Assembly (NCBI GenBank): GCA_015680685.1
Contig: MNCI01036173.1
Coordinates: 6,549-70,548, forward strand
DNA from: Gnetum montanum
Lineage: Eukaryota; Streptophyta; Gnetopsida; Gnetales; Gnetaceae
Length of the DNA stretch: 64,000 nucleotides
Direction: 5' to 3'
The first letter of the stretch is position 1. Each line of letters opens with the position of its first letter. Shown one piece after another: positions 24,364 to 34,640 of this stretch. Position numbers and translations under genes: made by a program. The notes below the pieces were generated by a model. It made no database searches. It was not told the origin of the DNA and saw only the letters and a list, made by a program, of their open reading frames with translations.

Positions 24364-26964
24364 TCATGGTACCTCCATGCCTACAACCACAGGTGGCACC
24401 CGGACCACAAAGGGAATGGGCCAGGTAGGCAGTTGCTTATTTGCGGTTGCATTGGCAGGGGGTACATGGATGACGAATGGTTTTGTAGGTGTAGGCAGAT
24501 TGTATGTGGGATACAAAGATTGTGGGGATGATGTTGACGTTGTAGGAGGAACATGAATCACAAAAGGTTTGTTGGGCATTCCTTGCTCATTTCCGATATG
24601 GATCATGCTAATAACGTAAGGAGATTCCTCAGTATTGACGGGATCTTTGTATACGCCCATAGATTGATTCTGCGGTTTAATAGGGTTGGCATCGTCAAAT
24701 GTTATTTCACCCCTATCAATCATACGTTGTATACCTTGTTTGAGGGTGAAACAATAATCAGTACCATGCCCATTCTATTGATGGTACTCGAAAAATAGAT
24801 CTAGTCTAAAGCCTTTTGGAATAGGAGGCTCATTTGGTATTGCTAAGCTTGGGTTTTTGACCAATTCACAGAATTGGTCATGTCTCTAGGCTACCGCTGG
24901 GGATAACTGCTTGTGTTTAATGGCCCCAGCCTTCAAAAGTTGATCTAAAAACTTGGAAGGCTTCATGGGGAGCGGTGTGTATTAATCAGGGTCTTTCCTC
25001 TCAAACGTACGTGCATGACCCATGTTAGTAGCTTACGTGGTAGATGATTCAGTTGTATATGCAGGAGCGGTTCTCTCATAGTTAACAAGAGTAGTAGGTG
25101 GTCTGCCTTATTGTCCCACATTGGTAGGTTGAGTCTCCGCTACTACTGCTACTGTTGATTTAGCCTTTTCTTTATCTTTCTTAGTTTGTTGATTTCTAAA
25201 GGCTAAGTAAGTAGGGTCATGGCTATTTTGGGTTGCCTCTTCTATGTTTTTAATTTGTACAAAATCTTGGCTTAGAGTGCACACATTTAGATAGTACAAT
25301 TTTGATTTGACAAAATCATTCATAGCTCCCTTAAGAATCGTAAGAAGGTATGTTTCTGGGATTGGCTCATGAAGTTCGTTGAGTGCGCACTCCATCTTTG
25401 GATAAATTTTTGTACAAGTTCAAGCAGTGCTTATTTTACTTGTATCAGACTGTCCAAGGTTACTTCAGGTTTTAGGTCATATTTAAACCTGGTAACAAAT
25501 TGGTGTAAGAGATCCTCCAAAGAGGATATGGAGTTACGAGGCAAGGCTCGGTACCAGTCTAATGTTCTGCCAGTGAGGGACATCGCAAACACACGCAAGA
25601 TTACATGGGGCCATGCCTAAAGCAACAAGCATTCTAGTCTAAATGTGACTAGATGGGCGTTGGGGTCTCCTTCCCCATTGTATTTGGTTAGTTGAGGTAA
25701 AGAAACTCCTTTGGGCAAGGTTAACGGTGGTACCAAAGAGCTAATAGGATCATCTTGGTAAAAATCTAACACTTTAAGCTCTTCATTGTTAGCGGTTTTG
25801 AGGCGTTTTACCTCATCAGTGAGCTCTTGCATCATCCTTTTGGCTTCAGCCCATTCTTGGGCACTTGGTGGAGCAGTAGGTTGGCTAGTTTGAATTCCAT
25901 ACAAATTAGACTGCTGTACAGTTGGTAGGAATGATGATTGTTGAGTGATCGGAGGTTGCATTTGTGGAATATTTATAGTGGGTGCTACTAAGGGCGGCAT
26001 ACCATAAGGTGTAGGTTGTTGTTGTTGTTGTTGAGCAATAGGGGTGGTCCATTGGCCAATTATGGGTTGTGGAACAGATTGTTATGACTAGACACCTGGC
26101 ATGGGCCATTGCCTAACTGTGGGTTGCGAAGGAAGACTTTGTACCTGGTGTTGTAGTGGAGGAGCTAAGGGTGTGGTATGAACCTGCACTCGTGCGATGA
26201 AGTGTGTAGATGTGGAAGCGGGTATCACAAATGGCATCCCAATTACTTGGGGGGGGAGTCGCTCCCATATTAGCTTGAGAGGGAAATTTTGGGGATCATC
26301 CTTGTGAGAGGGGGGGTAAAGTGGTAATCAAAGGGATAGCGGGGGTGGGCATAGTGAATTCGGTGTTGGTCGCAGGAAAAGTAGGCATAAGGCTAAGTGC
26401 TTCCTGTTGAGAGACAGGTGCCTAAGTGTTTGTAACTACATGAAGAGACATGGTTTCTCCCATGAAAGGGTGGAATAATGGGTTTGCATAAGTATGAGGA
26501 CTGAGAGTGTGGTACGAATCCCCGTGTTTGGACTGAGCTGCGAAATTATCTTCTTCATCTTCATTTTGAGGTTCTATAGCGGATTGGTGTGAGGTTTGGT
26601 TCCTTGCCATGAGGAGCTGGGATATAAGTTCATGATGAGATTCAGATAGGGGAATCACATCATATGCTAAGGGGATAAAGTTATGGCCCCCCTTATAGAT
26701 GAACTCAAAATGTCGTTTTGCTTCCATTTCCGCATGATCAATGGGTAGGTTGGCTTGGATCTTTACACAGATGAAGTTGTATTGTTCCAGGATGAGAATT
26801 GTATAGGCAGGGTCTTTGCCTTGTAACCTAAGTGATCGATGGGTTGGCCCTTGAAGGTTCATCTCTCTGATGGCGACTATGGATTCAGTTGCAGTCACAG
26901 GATTTGAGATTTCAATATTGAGGTCAGAAATGGGTAATGTTGCTTTGATCTGGGACGCTTCCAT
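24364..26964 (-). pseudogene. gag: Element M gag
   Basis: Opens at 26,964 (MEASQIKATLPISDLN) after the leader repeats. Segments match B and P: ANLPIDHAEMEAKRHFEFIYKG, then a Q/P/T-rich region, then the gag core (KYNGEGDPNAHLVTFRLE near 25,640) and KLYYLNVCTLSQDFVQIKNIEEA (near 25,290). The zinc-knuckle-like segment near 24,730-24,800 reads FFEYHQ-stop-NGHGTDYC, so the first Cys is Phe and a stop is present. The linker with repeated PFVIHVPP motifs follows (24,364-24,570). Several stops separate these blocks. Confidence 0.85.
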
Positions 26965-26984
26965 GTGTGTAACTGGTTTGACTA

Positions 26985-27310
26985 GCTGAATTTATGTAAA
27001 TAGAGTACGTAAGCCTAGCTTAAGAAAACTGGGTTTAGCGTAAGCAAGCTTAGCATGCATAGCTGGTTTCAACATAAGCAAGCTCAGCGTGCGTAACTGG
27101 TTTCAGCATAAGCAAGCTTAGCGTGCATAACTAGGTTCAGCGTAAGCAAGCTCAGCGTGCGTAACTAGTTTTAGCGTAAGCAAGCTCAATGTGCGTAACT
27201 GGGTTCAGTGTAAGCAAGCTCAGCGTGCATAACTAGTTTCAGCGTAAGCAAGCTCAGTGTGCATAACTGGTTTCAGCGTAAGCAAGCTCAGCGTGCGTAA
27301 TTCTACAATG
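26985..27310 (-). repeat. Leader tandem repeats of element M
   Basis: About ten copies of a 33-35 bp unit, plus strand AGCGTAAGCAAGCTCAGCG followed by TGCGTAACTGGTTTC. They lie between the primer-binding site and the gag start, in the untranslated leader. Units are closely similar to each other, more so than in the TTAAACTAG arrays. They share the AGCGT(A/G)AGC word with M's LTR and with the antisense gene's first intron. Confidence 0.9.
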
Positions 27311-27423
27311 AGAGCAAGCCTAGCATGAACAGGACCAGCGTTAATGAGGGTTTTGAATTCAGTGCTTACATAGTGCAATGTTTTGAACCGTGGGGTGACT
27401 AAGATTTTGTCAAATGGTAAGAT

Positions 27424-27441
27424 GCCCTCCTTCTAGCGTCA
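27424..27441 (-). other. Primer-binding site of element M (tRNA-Asn type)
   Basis: On the minus strand TGACGCTAGAAGGAGGGC, starting 5 bp after the 5' LTR end. It fits the complement of the 3' end of plant cytosolic tRNA-Asn (TGGCGCTAGAAGGAGG from memory) with one mismatch in the first 16 bases. Confidence 0.82.
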
Positions 27442-27446
27442 ATTTT

Positions 27447-28874
27447 TGTACTATCTGAAATCATTGGCATAAGCTTGGAAGAAAACAAATGTCGAAAGAT
27501 CTCCAAAGAGATACAGACGACCCTGCCTTCGCTTGAGGGCAAGCTGGAAAAACGAAGGTAGAGTGCCTTGGATGGTCTACACGCAGATCAACCAAGGACA
27601 TCCCCAAGCGTACGCTATTGCCTACGCTAGGGTTATCATCATGAAACGTAAAATAGAGAACGTAATGTAACGAAACATAATGAAACGTAACGAAACATAA
27701 TGTAACGAAATGTAACAAAACGTAATCGTGCAATATAACGCGTAAACATAAATAGAATGTATGCAGAAATATGCAATGAAATGGAACAATGCAAACAATA
27801 AATCAAAACAACAAAATGGATGGCAAATAATCAACAAGGTTGTATTAATTAACAAGATGTGCACCGATCAAAATGTAGTTGCGTTGCAAGTCGAACGTTA
27901 AGCTCCGATGTGAGGTGTTTACAAGTGCTAGGAATCACGTGCACCCGGGCTCACGATTGCTCATTTTCTTGCTTCAAATTTGCCAACCTCATTTATGTCC
28001 ATGAACAGGATATTTATGCATTTGTCTAGGCCTAGGAGTAGGAACGAATGAGATCAATGGCTGCAAGATGAGAGAAAAATGGATCACGTGACAAGTTTAC
28101 GTGGGCAACTACGTTCTAGACCAGGTGCACAGTATCTTACAATGCAAGCTAGCTTACACCCATAGAAGTAGCGTAAGGGCTTGACAAGCTCACAAATGGT
28201 GAAGCTTTAAATGAAAATTTACAATGAACTTGCAATTAAAATTTGACTCCGACTCACTTGAAACTTCATGGTCTCTTGGATCGACTACTGCAGGACATTA
28301 ATTTGAAATGTTTTTTTCTGTTTCACCAAGGCTATCAGCGTGAGTTGATCTCACACTAGCATGTCTTCAGCATGTGTCTAAAATGTTTTAGGCCACTTTT
28401 GGCAGCTCACGTTGGGCTCACACTGTCAGTGTAACCTCAGCATGACCTGGGCGTGAGCTGGACGTGACCTAGTAAGAATGGTTCATTTCGCATCGAATCC
28501 TAATTTTTGAGGCTTGTCCTTCAAGTGTAACTACTGCCTACCTTTGGGGGCCACTTGGATGCTAATTTTAAGCCTATTTGTGCTTGATTTGAGCCATTTT
28601 CGTAACTCACACTGGGCTCACATTATCAGTGTGACCTGGGTGTGACCAAGGCGTAACCAAGCCAAAAATGTTGTGTTTCACCCCCGAACTTTGATTTTCT
28701 TGGAGCTTGTTAACAAGTAGAACTGTTGCCTATCTTTAGGAGCTAAGTTGATGCTAAAATTGTGCTTGGAACTGCTTATTTAGACCAGTGCGTGACCTAG
28801 GTGTGACTTGGGCGTAAGCAGTGGAAATAGTGTATTTTTGAGCCCGAAATCAACATTCTAAGGGCTAGGAACTT
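27447..28874 (-). repeat. Element M 5' LTR (start missing)
   Basis: Matches the 3' LTR (10,206-11,632) throughout, with the same GTACA end at 27,447. Homology to the 3' LTR stops at 28,874, where a run of ten A residues abuts exon 2 of B's antisense gene. The first 226 bp or so of the LTR are absent. Confidence 0.88.
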
Positions 28875-29721
28875 GTAAAAAAAAAATGATCACACTGAAG
28901 TGTTGGAGGAGGTATTGTAGGAACTTATGTGCTCCTGCCCTGAACCAGACCGCCTGATCTCCCACATGTGTATGAGGAGGAGGAACATGGGCCACTGGTT
29001 TGTTCACGCAATACAGGACCCCTACAATTTCTAAGACAATTAGAACTGGCCTTAGTGTTATCCTGCACAACACAATGGCAAATGTTAGCAACATGACCAA
29101 GTGTAATACATACATAGCATAGCAAGAACTAGCGTAGCAAGAATTAGGATTTTAGCAAACCTGTACATAGCGTAGCAAAAAATGACAAAGCAATAATGTA
29201 GCGAAACTAGCCTAGCATGGCAACGGAGCGATTAACCCTAGCAAAGTGATTAGCACTACACCCTAACAAAAACACATGTCACACTATCACATCACGCATG
29301 GCCAAACCCTCCTAAGGGTCCTATACCATACCATTCAAAAGCCAAGTAACTTAAACTATCCAAACCCCCGTGGTTATGACAACCGCAGCGATGGCGGTTT
29401 AGGCAACCTTGCATGCAACGTTAGCATAGCGTTTGTGCATCCACCATGGCCGAAATGGCAACAACGATGGGGAAAAGGTCAAAACAATGACAAAGCAATG
29501 ACAAAAAACACAAATAGCTAAAACTAGATTGCAGAAATAGAAGCAAGGAAAACAAAAATGATAACAGAAGCATGAGGAGATAGGAGAAGCATAGCAGCCT
29601 ACCGGGTAATCAGCGTCTCTTCTTGCACTGCGACATGCCCTTGTGTCAAGCACCCTAGGGTTTCCTTTACCTCATTGACCTTTGTGAGCACCAAGTGTGT
29701 GTGTTCTTTCCTCAGAGCCAT
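28875..29721 (-). pseudogene. Antisense spliced gene of element B, exons 1-2
   Basis: ATG at 29,721. Exon 1 runs 29,721-29,603 (119 nt, phase 2) and ends in CG before GTAGGC. Intron 1 is 29,602-29,063 and ends TTGTGCAG. Exon 2 starts at 29,062 and is open for about 60 codons (PVLIVLEIVGVL, VPPPHTHVGDQAVWF, QYLLQHFSVII) until M's insertion. Splicing restores an Arg codon at the same place as in M. No stop occurs in exon 1 or in the visible part of exon 2. A TATA box lies about 155 bp upstream. The gene continues at 10,205-6,869. Role unknown. Confidence 0.85.
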
Positions 29722-29873
29722 TGTTCTGCTTGCCGACTCCTCCTCATTGCTATGTCAAAAATCGCCTTGCTATCTGTTAGCACAATCACTCTATTCTTTG
29801 AAATCGCTTTGTGCTCCGAATGTGGGCCCTGCACTGTTACGGTGAAAATACTGAGTTTACCAGGTGCTAATCC

Positions 29874-29882
29874 CTATTTATA
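29874..29882 (-). promoter_or_regulatory. TATA box of B's antisense gene
   Basis: TATAAATAG on the minus strand, followed by GG and about 155 bp ahead of the ATG at 29,721. An identical box stands 141 bp before the ATG in element C (62,606). Conservation in two copies supports a real promoter firing against the retrotransposon's own strand. Confidence 0.75.
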
Positions 29883-30082
29883 GTCGTAATGGTAGAAAAG
29901 GGAAACTTGCCATTCTCTCTCTCCATTTAATGCAAGGCATACCGTGTAGCGTAGCATGCTCACCATAACATCGTAGCACTATTGGCAATTAACATAGGCG
30001 GATCTAGGCGAAAGATCTCGGCACGTTTCAAGCTAATCATTTACTTTCCCAAAATAAAAATATATATATATTTCTAGTTACC

Positions 30083-30416
30083 GGTCTGAAAAGACCTTAA
30101 ACTAGCAATCTTAGCGTAATTGCGACTTTAGCGGTCTGAAAAGACCTTAAACTAGCATTCCTAGTATACAGTTTTACTCTAGTTAGAGGTCCGAAAAGAC
30201 CTTAAACTAGCAATCTTAGCATAGCGGCAATTTTAGTAGTCCGGAAGGACCTTAAACTAGCAATCTTAGCGTAGTGGTGATTTTAGCGGTCCAAAAAGAC
30301 CTTATACTAGCAATCCCAGTGTAGTTGTAACTTTAGTGGTCCGAAAAGACCTTAAACTAGCAGTTTCGATCCGTTACACGTTCGCAGTCCATAATGACAT
30401 TAAACTAGCAATTTCA
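30083..30416 (+). repeat. Short-unit array upstream of B RT
   Basis: Six or seven units of about 50 bp, each opening GGTCCGAAAAGACC and continuing TTAAACTAGCAATC, then TTAGCGTAG-type sequence. GGTC and GACC can pair as a small stem with a 6-nt loop. It lies between the antisense gene's promoter and the RT start, so it occupies a divergent intergenic space. Confidence 0.88.
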
Positions 30417-30675
30417 CGTTTTTGCATCGGCAGTTTTGCATTTTTTAGTAGTTTTGCGTTCTCACATCGACAATTTTACATTTTTTCCTTTTAGCAATTT
30501 TGCATCCCCATGCCTTAGTGGTCTCCCATGACTTCAAACTGGAAAATTTTAATCTTTATATCATACTTCGCTAGTTACATCTCATCATTGTTTTGCAAAT
30601 TTTCATTATACACGATTACTACCAACAGGTGCCTCTTAACCAGGCTTTCATCTCATTTTGGCAGGTTGAGCAAAA

Positions 30676-32460
30676 ATGGAAATCCATCATGATCTCTCTT
30701 CGTCGTTAGCTTTAGCAGGTCCACATGGAAAGCTTGCAAGACAGTTAAACCCAGACCTAATTGATTGGAAGTCAACTGCAACTAGCACCATAGCATCCTT
30801 AGAAACATCCCCAGACTAGCCTGAACATCTGGTCTAAACCCTAGATTTAGAGGCTAAGGATGTAACTGAGGACCCTCTCATTGAGATGCCTATGACCACA
30901 TCCAAGGGTGAAGTAAAAGCGTTAAAACTTAGTTCCCTCTTAGATGCGCAAACACACAAAGATGTAGCCAAAGTTCTACAAGATAACATTAAAGTCTTCA
31001 CATGGTCATACAACAACATGCCGGGTTTAGATCTGAGGCTGATACAACACAACATCATCCTAGACCTACGCATGAAGGCAGTCAAGCAGAAAGCTCATAA
31101 GGTTAAACCAGAAATTGCACTAGCCGTGCGGGATGAAATCACCAAGCTATACCAAGCTGGTTTCATCTGTGCAGNAGATGAAATCACCAAGCTATACCAA
31201 GCTGGTTTCATCTGTGCAGTTGATTACTCAGAATGGGTGTCCAACATTGTTGTGGTCTCTAAGAAAATGGGAGGAATATAAATCTATATAGACTTCCAGG
31301 ATTTGAACAAGGCAATGATCAAAGATGATTTTCCACTTCCAAGCATCAATCAACTCATCAACACTATGGCTAGTCATGCTCTATTATCCTTCATGGATGG
31401 TTTCTCCAGCTACAACCAAATTTGCATTAACCCAGAGCATCAGTTAACAACAACCTTCATGACCCCATGGGGTACCTTTTGTTACACTATGATGCCTTTT
31501 GGGCTTAAGAATGCCGGAGCAACCTACCAGCGAACCATGACCTACATCTTTAGTGACTACATCCTAGAAACACTAAACGACTACGTGGATGATATAGTGT
31601 TCAAGTCCAAAGAGGCTGCTGATCACCCACGCAATCTAGGGGTACTCCTTAAGTGTTTTCAAATCAATGATTTGCACCTTAATCCTAAGAAGTGTGTCTT
31701 TGGGGTGAAAACCAGACGCATGTTAGGGTTTTTAGTATTGGAGGCCAAAATACGGGTGGACCCTGACAAAGTTAAGGCCATCATCAACCTAGCACCTCCT
31801 ACAAATCTTAAGGAATTGCATGGGTTGCAAGGTAGGGTACAATTCATCCAAAGGTTTATAGCAAAGTTAACTAACAAGTTACATCCCATGTAACATCTTA
31901 TAAAGAAAGGGGTTAACTTCGAATGGACAACTCAATGTCAACAAGCCTTTGATAACTTGAAGAAAGAGCTTTTGCACCTCCCAACTGTGCATCCACCATA
32001 GAGGGATAAGTCTTTCTTCATCTACCTTGCCATCTCTAACACATCTATCGTAGCACTGTTATGTCAGAAACGAGACGACAGATCTGAGATACCAGTGTAC
32101 TATCTAAGTTATGCATTAATAGTGTATGAGGCAAAATACAAATAAGTAGAAAGGAATTGCCTTGCCTTAGTATTTGCATTAAAAAAGTGGAGGCATTACC
32201 TATTTCATAGTACAATTAACATTATTTGTAAAAGCAACATACTCCAGGCTATCACTAACAACCTATATGAAAGCATCAGGATAGCCCGATGGAAAGCAAT
32301 AACTATGGAATTCAATTTGCACTATGTGAGCCAGTCGTTGATGAAGGGTCAAGCTATAGCGACGCAACTTACAGCCTCACCCATCGACGACCAAGAAACC
32401 ATAGATCCTAAATTCCCAGATGAGCATGTTAGCACTATCAACGCCATCCCATCACACCTG
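30676..32460 (+). pseudogene. Element B reverse transcriptase and RNase H
   Basis: ATG at 30,676 begins a frame matching C's (LAGPHGKLARQL). RT blocks: MKAVKQKAHKVKPEIALAV, WVSNIVVVSKK, LNKAMIKDDFPLPSIN, FMDGFSSYNQICI, PWGTFCYTMMPFGLKNAG, YVDD at 31,582-31,593 (intact), LHLNPKKCVFG. RNase H: FFIYLAISNTS near 32,010 and ALKKWRHYLF near 32,190. Stops at about 30,817, 30,835 and 31,279 and more in RNase H inactivate it. A 43-bp duplication around the N at 31,175 is probably an assembly error and would add a false repeat to the protein. Confidence 0.9.
31132..31219. other. Single N flanked by 43-bp direct duplication (assembly artefact)
   Basis: Bases 31,132-31,174 recur exactly at 31,177-31,219 around the N at 31,175. 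The RT homologues in M and C have the segment once, which argues against a real duplication. Confidence 0.88.
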
Positions 32461-32840
32461 GAAGCTACTTTACACTTCAACGGTGCCTCGACCGCGCAAG
32501 GAGGTAGTGTAGCTGCCATCATTACATTCCCCTTTGGGGAAATGCACCCATTTGCTTATCATTTTATGTTCCCTTGAACCAACAATGTGGTAGAGTATAA
32601 GGGGCTACTTAGAGGCCTCTCAACTACCCAAACACTATGCATACAACACTTGGCAATTCGCGGAGATTCACAACTAGTTGTGAATCACCGAGGTCTATGC
32701 CTACAAAGCTATGCACCTACAACCCTATTATGACCTAGCAAAAAGCTTGCTCAAACAATTTGTGACTACAGATGTGCAACACATGCCATGCAACGAAAAC
32801 ACCATAGCAAACACCTTAGCCACCCTAGCACTAAATATTC
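32461..32840 (+). pseudogene. Element B archaeal-type RNase H
   Basis: Contains LHFNGASTAQGGSVAAIITF, with the first catalytic Asp replaced by Asn at 32,479-32,481, a single G-to-A change. A TGA follows MFP near 32,578. The Glu block NNVVEYKGLLRGL and the second Asp (GDSQLVV) are kept. After that the frame shifts. The domain marks the Tat lineage. Confidence 0.8.
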
Positions 32841-32846
32841 CACCAC

Positions 32847-34184
32847 TTGTTTGCAAGTTTACTGACTTCAATTGTCGAATGTACTAAGCCTATCACTCAG
32901 GTGGGACATGTGGCCTTTATCAGTGCTATAGATACCCAGGAGTGGTATGCCAACATTAAAGCCTACCTGCAACATGGCAAACCCCCAAGTGGACTGACAT
33001 CTACCCAAAGAGATGTGATCCGCAAGCGTGCCCAACAATATACGCTCATGGGAAATGACATCCTGTGCAAACGTTCCTATGATGGGATATTGCTGGCATG
33101 CGTGGGTGAGGAGCAAGCGCAGAAGGTGATTAATGAAGTACATGAGGAACTATGTGGTGGACACATAGCACCTAGGGCTATGGTTGCAAAAATTAGACGC
33201 CTACGGTACTACTGGCCCCATATGGAACGTGATTTCCTATCAAAGGTCAAGGCATCTGACACGTGCCAGAGATACACAAATCTCATACACGTTTCACCTA
33301 CGGAGCTACACCCAATGCAGATCACGTGGCCTTTCCAACGATGGGGACTAGACCTCATAGGACCTATCATGCCCAAGTCCTCCGCAAGGCATAGCTTCAT
33401 GATCACCACCACTAAGTATTTTACTAAGTGGGTGGAAGCTATCCCCCTGAGGAAGAAAACATCTCAGCAGGTTTTCCACTTCATCTTGGATAACATCGTG
33501 ACAAGGTTCGGGCTTCCGATGACTATTGCAACCGACAATGGACCACAATTCAGTAGTACGGAAACCCAAACCTTCTGCAACAATCTGGGCATTAGGCAAT
33601 CATTCTCCTCCCAATATTACCCACAGGCGAATGGGCAGGTAGAGGCTAAAAATAATACCATCATCAACTTACTGAAAAATATGCTTAGCAATAGCAAGAG
33701 GCGATGGCATGAGCAAATCCTCTATGTTCTATGGGCCTACAGGATGACATGCAGGACCGCATTGAGTAAGACTCCTTATAGTCTTGTTTATGGATCTGAA
33801 GCTATGTTGCCTCTTGAGTTGTAGGTACCATCACTTTGGATGATCCTATCTGATATCGTGAGTAAAGCCTAGAATAAAAAATCAAGAATTATCGACCTTG
33901 ACTTCATAGAGGAGGAGCATGCGCAAACCCTGAGTTGCATAGAGCACTACCAGAGCAAGAAATAGCAAAAACATCATGCAAACCCACATCAACAGCCAAT
34001 ACAGAATGGAGACCTTGTCCTCAAGGCTGTCTATGAACATGTAAGAAAATTCTTAGCTAACTGGGAAGGCCCATACATGGTCACCAAAGCCTTTGGAAAT
34101 GGAGCCTTCAAGCTGGTAGACATGGACGGCAAGGAGTTCACAAAACTGGTGAATCACTCGTACCTCAATTTGTACTACATTTAA
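32847..34184 (+). pseudogene. Element B integrase
   Basis: A 325-codon open stretch (32,847-33,821) followed by a TAG and a few further stops; the C-terminal domain ends at 34,184. The zinc region has the two His (HEELCGGH) but the first Cys of the CC pair is missing (KASDTC). The catalytic triad looks complete: GLDLIGP, TDNGPQF and ANGQVEAKN. The C-terminal part reads NWEGPYMVTKAFGNGA and stops after LYYI. Of the Tat-like integrases here it has the longest intact core. The stop after PLEL truncates the product before the C-terminal domain. Confidence 0.9.
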
Positions 34185-34189
34185 GTGCA

Positions 34190-34640
34190 TGGTGTAGATA
34201 GGCAAATGTCCACTACAACATAAAATTGGCAAAGGTGAGCAAATGTCCGCTATGATGTTAAAGTGGCGTAGCTTCACAAACATTCACTATGACATAAAAC
34301 TAGCATAGCATGTCCGCTATGATGTAAAACTGGCACAGCTCATCCACTATGATGTAAAAATGGCACATAATGTCTATTATGATTTAAAACTAGCATAGAT
34401 CATCCGCTATGACATAAAACTGGCACAGACCATGCGCTATGACGTAAAACTGGCAACAAACGTCTACCACGGTGAAAAATTGGCATAGATAGTCCACTAT
34501 GATGTGAAACTGGCACAGACTATCCACTATGATGTAAAACTAGCACACACGGTCTGTTGGGACCTTAAGCCAGCACAGTGGTCTGCTGGGACCTTAAACC
34601 AGCACATGGTCTACCAGGACCTTAAACTAGATTTGCAGCA
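34190..34640 (+). repeat. Short-unit array downstream of B integrase
   Basis: About fourteen units of 28-32 bp: GTCCGCTATGATGTAAAACTGGCACA, shifting at the right end to GGTCTGCTGGGACCTTAAACCAGCACAT. The last units carry the GGTC...GACC stem seen upstream of RT. It starts directly after the integrase stop. Confidence 0.9.

Larger units (their letters stand above)
10206..28874 (-). mobile_element. Element M: Tat-like Ty3/gypsy retrotransposon inside B's antisense gene
   Basis: Minus-strand order: 5' LTR (28,874-27,447, start missing), tRNA-Asn-type primer site, leader repeats, gag, protease, array, antisense gene, RT/RNase H, archaeal-type RNase H, integrase, array, polypurine tract, 3' LTR (11,858-10,206). 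About 18.7 kb. It sits in exon 2 of B's antisense gene, with exon 2 sequence on both sides. The LTRs end in GTACA rather than GCTACA and lack the GCTACGC palindromes of P, B and C, so M is a separate subfamily. About 226 bp of the 5' LTR start and about 200 bp of the target exon are missing at 28,874, so a duplication of the left flank GGAAG (10,201-10,205) cannot be tested. Confidence 0.88.

Noticed and set aside
30083-30416. CRISPR array
   Set aside because: Units are diverged, spacers are not unique, no cas genes occur, and the context is a plant retrotransposon.
34190-34640. Satellite or centromeric repeat
   Set aside because: Only about fourteen diverged units, always beside an integrase stop, and repeated in each element. 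It is an internal element feature.
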